Positions 18,011 through 26,125 of a stretch of 32,747 bases of DNA are shown here, piece after piece. The position numbers and the translations under genes were made by a program. The first letter of the stretch is position 1. Every line of letters begins with the position of its first letter. The stretch is taken from the NCBI GenBank assembly GCA_031263195.1, contig JAISGD010000027.1, forward strand, positions 1 to 32,747. Direction: 5' to 3'. This DNA comes from Campylobacteraceae bacterium (GTDB lineage: Bacteria > Campylobacterota > Campylobacteria > Campylobacterales > Campylobacteraceae). The notes beneath the pieces are model-generated. The model made no database searches, was not told the origin of the DNA, and was given only the letters and a program-made list of their open reading frames with translations.

Positions 18011-18966
18011 GATATCCCCGCTTCTATCAAATCGTGAATATGTAAAACCCCTATCGGCATATTCTCTTTATTAACAACGACCAGCATTTGTATTTTATGC
18101 TGCTCTAAAAGCGCTAAAGCCTCGCTTGCCAACATATCTTTGTTGTTTAAGGTTTTAGGATCTTTAGCGGCGTAGACTAAAGCCGGCGAATTTATGGAAA
18201 AATTATCTTCCATCAAAGCGCGCCTCAAATCTCCATCGCTCAAAACAGCGCTTAGTTTTTTCTCTTTGTCGACAAGTATAACATTTCCCAATCTGCCGCA
18301 AGTCATAATGCTTATAACATCTTTCAAGGAGGCTTGTTCATCGGAAATCGGCAATTCAACTCTCATAATATCTTTTACTTTTACAAATAATCTTTTGCCA
18401 AGCGAACCGCCCGGATGAAACGAGGCAAAATCCTCTTTTTTAAAATTTCTCTTTTGCATTAAACAAACGGCAAGAGCGTCTCCAAAAGCCAGCGTTAAAG
18501 TAGTTGAACATGTAGGGGCGGCGTCTAACGGGCATGCCTCTTTTTCCACGTCTATAGGTAAAAAGATATCGCTGTATTTTCCCAAAGAACTCTTTTTTGA
18601 TTTTGCCAAACCAATAAGCGTAATGCCAAATCTTTTAATATGCGGCAATATGCGTATCAACTCTTCGCTCTCGCCGCTATAACTGATGGCAAGCACCGCG
18701 TCGTCTTTGCTTATCATTCCCAGATCTCCGTGCATAGCCTCTGTCGGATGCAAAAAAAAGCTGCTTGTTCCGGTACTGGCGAAAGTTGCGGCTATCTTTG
18801 CCCCTATAAGTCCGCTTTTGCCAACTCCGGTAACGATTAACTTGCCTTTTATATTGTATATAGCCTCAACAGCCGCGTTTATGTCGTCTGTTAGCTTTTG
18901 GGCTGCGCGTCCTATCTCTTTTGCCTCAAGTTCTAAAACGCTTTTCGCAATTTTTGTAAAATCCAT
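18007..18966 (-). CDS. kdsD: Arabinose-5-phosphate isomerase (KdsD/KpsF)
   Basis: The enzyme interconverts ribulose-5-phosphate and arabinose-5-phosphate, the entry to Kdo for lipopolysaccharide or capsule. The 319-residue protein has a sugar isomerase (SIS) domain at about 30-175, with VTGVGKSGLIGAK (45-57), HPTEAMHGDLG and ISYSGESEEL. Two CBS domains at about 200-319 follow the HPGGSLGKRLF linker. KdsD and the capsule-linked KpsF are indistinguishable here; the absence of capsule genes nearby suggests the housekeeping form. It follows RNase J by eight bases and overlaps the rluB-type gene by four. Confidence 0.93.
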   Translation of the reverse strand: MDFTKIAKSVLELEAKEIGRAAQKLTDDINAAVEAIYNIKGKLIVTGVGKSGLIGAKIAATFASTGTSSFFLHPTEAMHGDLGMISKDDAVLAISYSGESEELIRILPHIKRFGITLIGLAKSKKSSLGKYSDIFLPIDVEKEACPLDAAPTCSTTLTLAFGDALAVCLMQKRNFKKEDFASFHPGGSLGKRLFVKVKDIMRVELPISDEQASLKDVISIMTCGRLGNVILVDKEKKLSAVLSDGDLRRALMEDNFSINSPALVYAAKDPKTLNNKDMLASEALALLEQHKIQMLVVVNKENMPIGVLHIHDLIEAGIS

Positions 18967-18974
18967 TTTTTGCC

Positions 18975-20957
18975 TTACATGATGAAAATTGTCGGAACAA
19001 TAGTCGGATATTTTTTGAGATTTCTGAATATGTGTTTGCGTACGACTTGACGCACTTCGCTCTCCAAAACTCCCCTATTTTCTATGACGTCTTTTTTCGC
19101 GTTTGATAAAAATTGAACGAGCACTTCTTCCATCTCTTTTGAAAACTCTTTATCGTTTTTATCGGCTACAAGTCCGTAACTTACTACTTTTGGCTTTGAA
19201 ATAAGCTTTTTCTCTTTTTTATCTATCTGTGCGATTATCATAACAACGCCCGAATCAGCCAATTGCTGACGATCCATAACTACATCGTGCTCTATTTGTT
19301 TATTTATCTGATTGTCAATAAAAATCTTTCCGACTTTTACGGTTTTTAACTTCTTGACATAACTGCAACATAGCTCGATTTGATCCCCATCTTCCATAAG
19401 AAGTATATTTTTTGGCTGTATGCCGCACTCTATCGCCGTCTCTTTATGTTTTACTATATGGTTAAACTCTCCGTGAACCGGCAGAAAAAACTTCGGTTTT
19501 ACAAGACGAAGCATAAGCTTTTGCTCTTCTTGTGCAGCATGTCCGCTTACATGTATCTCGCTAAAATCTTGATACGCGACGCTGGCACCGCTTTTAAGCA
19601 AGAAATTTAAAACCGTGGAAACGCTGCCCTCATTGCCAGGAATTGCTTTAGCGGATATAATAATTTGATCTGTCGGTTTTATCTTGATATGGCGGTGTTC
19701 GTCCGTAGCCATCCTGTAAAGCGCCGCCATAGTTTCGCCTTGAGAACCCGTTGTTACTATCAAAACCTCATTATCGCTGTATTTACTTACTTCGTGAGCG
19801 TCTATAAATATGCTTTTATCTAAAGTTATATATCCAAGCTCTATGGCTGTAAAAATATTTCTCTCCATAGAGCGCCCTATAACGCACACTTTTCTGCCGT
19901 GATTAAGCCCGTGGCAAATAGCTTGATAGACTCTGTGGATATTTGAACTAAAGGTAGACATAATAACTCTGCCTTTAGCTTTGGAGAATATAGCGTCAAA
20001 CGTTTTTCCAACAGAACTCTCTGACCTTGTAAATCCCTCTTTATGCGAATTTGTACTATCGCTTAAAAGGCACAAAACCCCCTCTTCCCCGTAATGCGCG
20101 AGCCTATGCAAATCGGTAGGATATCCATCTATTGGGGTATGGTCTATTTTAAAATCGCCCGTATGTATAATTGTACCCGCTTTAGTTTTTATGATAAGAG
20201 CCGAAGAATCCACAATAGAGTGAGTAATATGTATCCACTCCACTTCAAATTCGCCTATTTTGTAGATTTTTCTCTTTTCAACAGGACGAAATAAGCTTCT
20301 TGCGCTTTTCAATCCATGTTCTTCAAGTTTATTTGATATCATACCAAGCGGCATAGGAGTAGCGTAAAGCGGCAGCTGCATCTCTTTAAAAAGATACGGG
20401 ATAGCGCCTATATGGTCCTCGTGGGCATGCGTTATCAAAATACCGGCGATTTTATTTTTTATACTTCTCAAATAACTAAAATCCGGAACCAATATATCGA
20501 CTCCCGGCATATCGTTATCCGGAAAACTCATACCTGCGTCAATAATAATAGCGCTTGTGTTAGTCTCCACAACCATAATATTTCCGCCTATTTCGCCAAG
20601 TCCACCAAGCGGTGTTATGCGGATTTTATGGGAATTATTCTCTATTTTTTTAAATGAATCCAATCTATCTTGATGCGATTTTTTGTTAGCGTCTATCGCG
20701 TTTTGAAGCGCTTTTTGCCAAGATTCGTTTCCGCCAATTGGAGATGGGGGGATATTGGTTCTTTTACGTCTTTTGGCAATATTTCTAACTACATTTTCAC
20801 CATCCGTGTTATCGGTAGCATTTTTGTCGTTTTGTTTTACATTTTGGTTATTTGGGTCCTCTTTTTTAACCTCACTCTTTTTTTTACGACGCCACAAAGC
20901 GCGTTTTTTCTGTACTTTTTGCGTACTTTCATCTGTTTCGTTTTTGTTTGTATCCAT
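18975..20957 (-). CDS. rnj: Ribonuclease J with a long basic N-terminal extension
   Basis: RNase J is the metallo-beta-lactamase/beta-CASP ribonuclease that carries out 5' exonuclease and endonuclease steps of mRNA decay and rRNA maturation. The 660-residue protein has the zinc motif THAHEDHIGA (His177, His179, Asp181, His182), HTGDFKID further on, and the beta-CASP and C-terminal domains (GNEGSVSTVLNFLL, HVSGHAAQEEQ). The core starts near residue 110 with KIRITPLGGLGEIGGN. Before it lies an extension of about 105 residues that is low in complexity and rich in K, R, N and D. A comparable extension exists in Helicobacter RNase J, where the enzyme works with the helicase RhpA. Gap to rsmA is 24 nt. 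Confidence 0.95.
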   Translation of the reverse strand: MDTNKNETDESTQKVQKKRALWRRKKKSEVKKEDPNNQNVKQNDKNATDNTDGENVVRNIAKRRKRTNIPPSPIGGNESWQKALQNAIDANKKSHQDRLDSFKKIENNSHKIRITPLGGLGEIGGNIMVVETNTSAIIIDAGMSFPDNDMPGVDILVPDFSYLRSIKNKIAGILITHAHEDHIGAIPYLFKEMQLPLYATPMPLGMISNKLEEHGLKSARSLFRPVEKRKIYKIGEFEVEWIHITHSIVDSSALIIKTKAGTIIHTGDFKIDHTPIDGYPTDLHRLAHYGEEGVLCLLSDSTNSHKEGFTRSESSVGKTFDAIFSKAKGRVIMSTFSSNIHRVYQAICHGLNHGRKVCVIGRSMERNIFTAIELGYITLDKSIFIDAHEVSKYSDNEVLIVTTGSQGETMAALYRMATDEHRHIKIKPTDQIIISAKAIPGNEGSVSTVLNFLLKSGASVAYQDFSEIHVSGHAAQEEQKLMLRLVKPKFFLPVHGEFNHIVKHKETAIECGIQPKNILLMEDGDQIELCCSYVKKLKTVKVGKIFIDNQINKQIEHDVVMDRQQLADSGVVMIIAQIDKKEKKLISKPKVVSYGLVADKNDKEFSKEMEEVLVQFLSNAKKDVIENRGVLESEVRQVVRKHIFRNLKKYPTIVPTIFIM

Positions 20958-20981
20958 AATCTTTACCTCAGTTTTAATTTT

Positions 20982-21764
20982 TTAGTCGGCTAAACTGTTA
21001 AAAAGACGAAAGTGTAACTCTGCTGTGAGTTCATGAGGGCGAAGATTTGTATCAATTTCAAGCTCGTTAAAAACTTCAAAAAGTCTTTTTTGGTCGTAAT
21101 AGTTGGAAAGATTTTTTTTCAACATCTTTCCCGGACTTTTAAAAGCTTTTGATAAATATGCCTTAAATCCGCGAAAAATACCTTCAGTATCTCTCTTTTT
21201 CTCCACTTTTACAACCGAAGAGATAATCTTGGGAGGCGGATTAAACGCCTCTTTGGGCACATCAAATAATATGCGCGTATCGCTTAAAACGGACGCTAAA
21301 ACAGATAAAGAAGAGTATTTCAATGGAGGAGCGGTAAGCTTGAGAGCCACCTCTTTTTGCACCATCAGTATCATTCCGATACAATTTGTATCTTCATAAG
21401 CTTTATGAATAATGGGCGTCGTTATATAATATGGTATATTAGCGACTATCCAATATGGAGAATTTTTCAAGCTTTTATCTTGCCAATGTTCCATCACATC
21501 GCCAAAAATAAGCTCTAATTGTCCTGTTTTTATCTCTTCTTTGAACGCTATTTTTAAGTGTTCGTACAAATCTTCATCAACTTCATAAGCAAGCAAGGCG
21601 TATCGCCCAAGCAACGCTTTCGTCAAATCACCTAATCCAGGCCCGATTTCAACAAGGCTCAAACCTCTCATGTCGGGCATCGATTGGATAATTTTATCTA
21701 TAACAGTCGTATCAGTCAAAAAATTCTGACCAAAATATTTTTTCGCTTTTATATAACCAACCAT
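20982..21764 (-). CDS. rsmA: 16S rRNA dimethyladenosine transferase
   Basis: RsmA (KsgA) dimethylates two adjacent adenines near the 3' end of 16S rRNA, a late step in 30S assembly. The ATG at 21764 gives 260 residues starting MVGYIKAKKYFGQNFL. The TTG at 21782 would add six residues and has GGGA seven bases upstream, so either start may be used. Motifs are VEIGPGLGDLT (SAM-binding motif I), EVDEDLYEHL, and the NIPYYITTP catalytic loop of the dimethyladenosine family. It leads the minus-strand RNA-processing cluster and diverges from hisF. Confidence 0.94.
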   Translation of the reverse strand: MVGYIKAKKYFGQNFLTDTTVIDKIIQSMPDMRGLSLVEIGPGLGDLTKALLGRYALLAYEVDEDLYEHLKIAFKEEIKTGQLELIFGDVMEHWQDKSLKNSPYWIVANIPYYITTPIIHKAYEDTNCIGMILMVQKEVALKLTAPPLKYSSLSVLASVLSDTRILFDVPKEAFNPPPKIISSVVKVEKKRDTEGIFRGFKAYLSKAFKSPGKMLKKNLSNYYDQKRLFEVFNELEIDTNLRPHELTAELHFRLFNSLAD

Positions 21765-21883
21765 TTTTTGAGCTAAACCCAAGAGTATATCCCATTTTTG
21801 CTTATATAATTGTTACACGAGAAATTACTTATAAATTTTTACCGCTTCAAGAGCGTTTCAGTCGTTTTTTTTAAATGGTTCGC

Positions 21884-21889
21884 TATTAT
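21884..21889 (+). promoter_or_regulatory. Possible -10 box of hisF
   Basis: GCTATTATC on the plus strand, 26 bases before the hisF ATG, with a T-run upstream. The match is weaker than the TATAAT boxes elsewhere in the window. Confidence 0.3.
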
Positions 21890-21914
21890 CTTTAAAAAAT
21901 TTTACGGAGTTTTT

Positions 21915-22673
21915 ATGCAAACTTTTGCGAAGCGAATCATCCCCTGTCTTGACGTGAAAAACGGTCGTGTCGTTAAAGGAATAAATTTTATAGATCTTCA
22001 AGACGCCGGCGATCCTGTGGAAGTAGCGAGAAGATACAACGACGAAGGCGCGGACGAATTATGCTTTTTAGATATCACGGCAAGTAATGAAAAAAGAGAT
22101 ACTATTATCGATTTGGTAGCTAAAGTCGCTAAAGAGGTTTTCATACCGCTGACTGTTGGCGGCGGAATTAGAAAACTTGAAGATATTTATAAACTGCTAC
22201 ATGTAGGGTGTGATAAAGTTAGTATAAATTCCGCCGCAATTGACGATCCGGAACTAATAACAAAAGCCGCTTCACGCTTTGGTTCTCAATGTATAGTAGT
22301 GGCAATCGATGCAAAAAAAAACGGCAATAGTTGGCATATATATAAACACGGTGGACGTATAGATATGGGAATTGATGCGCTTGCTTGGGCAAAAGAAGTT
22401 GAAGATAGAGGTGCCGGCGAGATACTTTTAACCTCTATGGATAAAGACGGCACAAAAGACGGATACGATATAGAATTAACCTCTAAAATGAGTCAAATGT
22501 TAAATATTCCAGTCATTGCCAGCGGCGGAGCTGGAACCATGGAACACATAAAAGAAGTATTTTTAAACTATGCGGACGCGGCGTTGGCGGCTTCGATATT
22601 TCACTTCAAAGAGATAGAGATAATGGATTTGAAAAGATATCTAAAAAATGAAGGAGTTGCTGTTAGACTATGA
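21915..22673 (+). CDS. hisF: Imidazole glycerol phosphate synthase, cyclase subunit
   Basis: HisF takes ammonia from HisH and forms imidazole glycerol phosphate plus AICAR, linking histidine and purine synthesis. I chose the ATG at 21915, with CGGAG upstream, giving 252 residues that begin [22 protein letters not shown]; the frame is open to 21810 but the extra residues do not fit. The (beta/alpha)8 barrel shows Asp13 (the catalytic aspartate of IPCLDV), [22 protein letters not shown] with the second catalytic aspartate, SGGAG and AASIFH phosphate loops. No other his gene is present. It overlaps the next gene by four bases. Confidence 0.95.
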   Translation: MQTFAKRIIPCLDVKNGRVVKGINFIDLQDAGDPVEVARRYNDEGADELCFLDITASNEKRDTIIDLVAKVAKEVFIPLTVGGGIRKLEDIYKLLHVGCDKVSINSAAIDDPELITKAASRFGSQCIVVAIDAKKNGNSWHIYKHGGRIDMGIDALAWAKEVEDRGAGEILLTSMDKDGTKDGYDIELTSKMSQMLNIPVIASGGAGTMEHIKEVFLNYADAALAASIFHFKEIEIMDLKRYLKNEGVAVRL

Positions 22674-23224
22674 TAGTTTGCGCAGGAAATAACGAAAACT
22701 TTTCATTCGCAACGCCTATAGGTGTAGGACTTGTAAATGCCTCTATAAATTTAACAAAATTGTTTGTCACACAAAAACCAAAAAATATTCTTTTTGTGGG
22801 TACTGTCGGAAGCTATGGAAAATTTAAAGAGTTTGACATTGTGTCTTCAAATAGCGCGACAAATATAGAAATAGGATTTTTAGAGAACCTCTCATATAGT
22901 CCTGTTTTAGAGCAAATAAATGGAATTGATATCAATGTTTCACATGAAACATCGCAAAAAGTCGTTGTAAATTCAAGTAATTTTATCACATCAAACAGCG
23001 CTCAATCGGTGCTGTTTTTAAAATATGGATTGGATTTGGAAAATATGGAATTTTTTGCGGTTTTAAAGGTGGCGCAGAAATTTTGCGTCGCGTCTTTGGG
23101 GTTTTTTTGCGTAACAAATTATTGCGACCAAAATGCTCACAAAGAGTTCTTGCAAAATCAAGCAAAAGCGAAAACTATCTTAGAAAATGCCGTCTTTAAA
23201 GACTATAAAAAGTTTTTACAATGA
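22670..23224 (+). CDS. Short nucleoside-phosphorylase/nucleosidase-like protein
   Basis: A 184-residue protein with a reduced version of the purine nucleoside phosphorylase/MTA nucleosidase fold. Visible family features are the [11 protein letters not shown] glycine motif (about 40-50), the [16 protein letters not shown] segment that matches the ME-x-x-A substrate motif, and [10 protein letters not shown] at the position of the usual catalytic Asp. It is 40-60 residues shorter than typical MTAN or DeoD proteins, with the N-terminal strand region trimmed, so activity and substrate are uncertain. ATGA overlaps link it to both hisF and rlmN. Its companions do not identify the substrate; AICAR-related purine salvage would be speculation. 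Confidence 0.65.
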   Translation: MIVCAGNNENFSFATPIGVGLVNASINLTKLFVTQKPKNILFVGTVGSYGKFKEFDIVSSNSATNIEIGFLENLSYSPVLEQINGIDINVSHETSQKVVVNSSNFITSNSAQSVLFLKYGLDLENMEFFAVLKVAQKFCVASLGFFCVTNYCDQNAHKEFLQNQAKAKTILENAVFKDYKKFLQ

Positions 23225-24291
23225 AACAAAATATACTTGATTTGACAAAAAAAGAGTTGGAAAACGAAGTAAAACCATCTTTTAGAGCAAACCAAATATA
23301 TCAATGGATATATCAAAAATATGCGAACTCTTTTGAGGATATGCTAAATCTACCAAAAAATCTACGCGCCGAACTTGCGGAAAAATATACTCTCTCTCCC
23401 ATTAGTTTAGTCAAAGAGGAGCAAAGCAAAGATGGAAGTAAAAAATATCTGTTCGCGCTGAAAGACAATTTAACGATTGAAACGGTTTTGCTTCCTATGA
23501 AACTTGAAGAGTTGGACGAAGAAGGTAAAAGAGTTCATCATGCGAGATACACTATTTGTGTATCTTCGCAAGTCGGTTGTAAAATTGGCTGTGCTTTTTG
23601 TCTTACCGGAAAAAGCGGATTTGTGAGAAATCTAGGTGCCGGTGAAATAGTAGCTCAGGTTCTCTTTTTAAAAAAGATAAACAATATAGACGCCCAAAGA
23701 CGCGTAAATATAGTTTATATGGGTATGGGCGAACCTCTTGACAATCTGCAAAACGTCGTAAAAGCGGTTGGTATTTTCGCTGATATTGACGGTCTTAGCA
23801 TTAGTCCCCGCAGACAAACCATCTCTACAAGCGGACTTAGCCCGCAAATAGTAAAGCTTGGCAAAATGGATATCGGCGCGCTTTTGGCTATATCTTTGCA
23901 CGCGATTGACGATGAAACCAGAGTAAAACTTATGCCGATAAACAAAGCGTACAATATAAAATCCATCATAGACGCCGTGAAAACTTTTCCTATCGATATG
24001 AGAAAAAGAGTGTTGTTTGAGTATTTAATCATAAAAGATATAAACGATTCGATACAGAGCGCTAAAAAATTGGTTAAACTGCTAAGCGGCATAAAAGCGA
24101 AGGTAAATCTCATATATTTCAATTCTCACGTCGGAAGCGATTTTCAAAGACCAAGTGAGAGAGACGTTACGGCTTTTGCCGATTTTTTAAATTCACACGG
24201 ATTGCTTTGCACCATACGTCAATCAAAAGGTCTTGACATAAGCGCGGCGTGCGGACAATTAAAACAAAGGCTGAAAAATGAGTTGGCTTGA
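23221..24291 (+). CDS. rlmN: Dual-specificity 23S rRNA / tRNA adenine C2-methyltransferase
   Basis: RlmN methylates C2 of an adenosine in the 23S peptidyl-transferase centre and of A37 in some tRNAs. The 356-residue radical SAM protein has [16 protein letters not shown] with the cluster cysteines 120, 124 and 127. MGMGEPLDN and ISTSGLSP lie in the SAM-binding core. The C-terminal cysteine used for methyl transfer is Cys344 in SAACGQLK. The N-terminal [13 protein letters not shown] helix is typical. It overlaps the phosphorylase-like gene by four bases and the next small membrane gene by 14. Confidence 0.95.
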   Translation: MKQNILDLTKKELENEVKPSFRANQIYQWIYQKYANSFEDMLNLPKNLRAELAEKYTLSPISLVKEEQSKDGSKKYLFALKDNLTIETVLLPMKLEELDEEGKRVHHARYTICVSSQVGCKIGCAFCLTGKSGFVRNLGAGEIVAQVLFLKKINNIDAQRRVNIVYMGMGEPLDNLQNVVKAVGIFADIDGLSISPRRQTISTSGLSPQIVKLGKMDIGALLAISLHAIDDETRVKLMPINKAYNIKSIIDAVKTFPIDMRKRVLFEYLIIKDINDSIQSAKKLVKLLSGIKAKVNLIYFNSHVGSDFQRPSERDVTAFADFLNSHGLLCTIRQSKGLDISAACGQLKQRLKNELA

Positions 24292-24373
24292 TATATCGTT
24301 ATTTACTTTAGTGGGCATTGTTGTTATTGTGGCGATTGTGGCGTTAATAAAAATTATTTTTTTTGACAAATAA
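24278..24373 (+). CDS. 31-residue single-helix membrane peptide downstream of rlmN
   Basis: The ATG at 24278 lies inside the last codons of rlmN in another frame and is preceded by AAAGG with seven-base spacing. The product starts [12 protein letters not shown], has one strongly hydrophobic helix (about residues 5-29, rich in Val and Ile) and ends in FFDK. The overlap of 14 bases suggests coupling to rlmN. I recall a comparably small hydrophobic gene behind rlmN in Campylobacter genomes, which supports it being real, but I cannot check this. Function unknown. Confidence 0.55.
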   Translation: MSWLDISLFTLVGIVVIVAIVALIKIIFFDK

Positions 24374-24391
24374 TCATAAGGTTTTTTTGAG

Positions 24392-24397
24392 TATAAT
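24392..24397 (+). promoter_or_regulatory. Likely -10 box of the following membrane-anchored protein
   Basis: GAGTATAAT on the plus strand, 28 bases before the ATG at 24420. AAGGGG lies in between at 24409-24414 with five-base spacing to the start. Confidence 0.55.
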
Positions 24398-24419
24398 TTT
24401 CTCAATCTAAGGGGTTTTT

Positions 24420-25067
24420 ATGAGTTTAAGTAGTAAAAAAATTTCTAAAGTTGCTCTATTTTTAGCTTTCGTATTCATCATTGCATATTTTGTGATAAAT
24501 TCGCTTGACAATACATACAGACTACCGCCTAAACCGGATATTCGCATCAATGATTCTACACTGCTTGGAGTTGACACTAATGATAATGGTGTACGCGACG
24601 ATGTGGAGCGATGGATATATCAAACTTACGATACGTACATACCTTGTATCAAACAAGATATAAGTGTAGAGTCGTCAAGCGGTGAATTTTATACCACAAC
24701 TATCAAAGAGTGTAACGGCGAACCTGTGCAATATCATCAAATCATACGAGAGATAGCCATGCAATACGCTAGAGCATATCAGACTATCCTAAAAAATCCT
24801 GAAAACTATGAAAAAAATATTGAACTTGAAGATGCAGCGTATTATTGTAATAGATATTTTACTATAAATATGGAAGATACGAACAAGTCAATCTTGATAG
24901 ATCATACTATAGCTTCAAAACTCAAAGCTGTTCAACTCAATACACAAAGCCGTATAAAAGCATATGAAAAATATACAAAACAGTTAAATGGTACTATTTA
25001 TGAATTTGAGCAAGGATTTTATAAAAAATATTGTGATTTTGATGTGGATACTCTTCTAAATAACTAG
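24420..25067 (+). CDS. Membrane-anchored periplasmic protein with a calcium-loop-like motif, unknown function
   Basis: A 215-residue protein with an N-terminal anchor (residues about 9-29) and an otherwise soluble, probably periplasmic body. Residues 49-65 read LGVDTNDNGVRDDVERW. The DTNDNGVRDD core has Asp/Asn at alternating positions with a central Gly, like EF-hand or thrombospondin type 3 calcium loops. Cysteines at about 77, 99, 142 and 206 could pair, which would suit the disulfide machinery encoded elsewhere in the window. Its own promoter and ribosome-binding site are visible. I recall similar proteins in other bacteria as hypothetical; no enzyme motif is seen. Confidence 0.7.
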   Translation: MSLSSKKISKVALFLAFVFIIAYFVINSLDNTYRLPPKPDIRINDSTLLGVDTNDNGVRDDVERWIYQTYDTYIPCIKQDISVESSSGEFYTTTIKECNGEPVQYHQIIREIAMQYARAYQTILKNPENYEKNIELEDAAYYCNRYFTINMEDTNKSILIDHTIASKLKAVQLNTQSRIKAYEKYTKQLNGTIYEFEQGFYKKYCDFDVDTLLNN

Positions 25068-25080
25068 CGATTAGTCAAAA

Positions 25081-25989
25081 TCACTTGGTAACAGAGCGTA
25101 TAAAGTCGCTCTGTACGTCTATTTGCGACTTAAAGTTGTAATGCTTGTTTTTGTATTCAAAACTCAACTCATCTGCATGCAGTAATAACCGCTGGGCTCT
25201 TGTAAGCTTTAATCTCAACTCCAAATCCATCTTCTCGTCCAGATATAACGCTGTCATTTTAGCGTCTATTCCATAAATAGGATCACCTATAATAGAATGT
25301 TCCACGTGAAACATATGTACTCTTATTTGATGTTGACGCCCTGTTTTAGGCTGTGCTAATATTAATGTCGCATCTAAATCCTCAAAATATTTGAGCGGTT
25401 TTATCACAGTTACGGCATTAGCACCTCGCTCATTTATGTATACTTTCATCTTTACGTTTTCAAAATTTCCATTTACCAAAATAGGCGCGCTTATCACCAT
25501 CTCATTTTCCACCCTACCCCGTACAAGGGCTTTATATTTTTTTTCAATTTCTCTTTGTGAAAAAAGTTTTTTTAACTCACCCTCATATTCTTTGCTTTTT
25601 GAAACGATGATAAGCCCGCTTGTCTCTTTGTCAAGCCTGTGAACAACATTTGAGTTTTTACCGTATAAATATTTTATCTCATCATTTAATGAGTAGACTG
25701 TTGTTCTGCTTCTTGGATGTGTCAAAACTCCGCTCGGTTTTTCAAAAACAGCAAAAAATTCATTTTCGTATACAGGCCGTAAACCTTTAGGATTTGGTTC
25801 GTATATCAAAAGCGCGGCTTCACCTTTTATGATATCTGATTTACGAGATACAATCTCGGTATTACAAAAAAGTTGGCGTTTATCTATAATCTTCTGCGCT
25901 TCTTTCATAGAAAAACCCATCTCGTACACCAAAAACGCCCACGCTTTTATCTCGTTTCTTATCACAACTTTTTTAGAAATGTAAGGCAA
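25081..25989 (-). CDS. RluA-family rRNA/tRNA pseudouridine synthase
   Basis: A 302-residue pseudouridine synthase of the RluA/RluC/RluD family. A degenerate S4-like region (about 24-62) precedes the catalytic domain. The domain starts with FFAVFEKPSGVLTHP and has VVHRLDKETSG with catalytic Asp120, then AQPKTGRQHQIRVH and IIGDPIYG. The exact target uridine cannot be assigned; Campylobacterota carry more than one such paralogue. It is divergently placed to purB and convergent with the upstream unknown gene, only 13 nt apart. A synthase of this family beside purB-nrdA is, as I recall, conserved in Campylobacter. Confidence 0.92.
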   Translation of the reverse strand: MPYISKKVVIRNEIKAWAFLVYEMGFSMKEAQKIIDKRQLFCNTEIVSRKSDIIKGEAALLIYEPNPKGLRPVYENEFFAVFEKPSGVLTHPRSRTTVYSLNDEIKYLYGKNSNVVHRLDKETSGLIIVSKSKEYEGELKKLFSQREIEKKYKALVRGRVENEMVISAPILVNGNFENVKMKVYINERGANAVTVIKPLKYFEDLDATLILAQPKTGRQHQIRVHMFHVEHSIIGDPIYGIDAKMTALYLDEKMDLELRLKLTRAQRLLLHADELSFEYKNKHYNFKSQIDVQSDFIRSVTK

Positions 25990-26022
25990 TTTTTACTCTC
26001 TTTTAGTTAAAATCTTATTTCT

Positions 26023-26028
26023 TATAAT
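26023..26028 (+). promoter_or_regulatory. Possible -10 box of purB-nrdA
   Basis: CTTATAATAG on the plus strand, 97 bases before the purB ATG. This would give a fairly long leader; a weaker box (ATTATATC) lies nearer, at about 26100. Confidence 0.35.
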
Positions 26029-26125
26029 AGATGTATTTTTATATTTAATTCTAAAAATATAATACCCTTTTTGACACAAAAACGGGCAATACAAAATCTA
26101 ATTATATCTTTTTTAAGGGTTATAG

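Noticed and set aside
20746-20751. Run of six G in the RNase J N-terminal region as a phase-variation tract
   Set aside because: Six bases is below the length at which slippage switches are usually seen.
22312-22321. Run of nine A in hisF containing an A-AAA-AAC slippery heptamer
   Set aside because: Lysine-lysine-asparagine codons in an AT-rich gene explain it, and no stimulatory structure or overlapping product of a frameshift is apparent.
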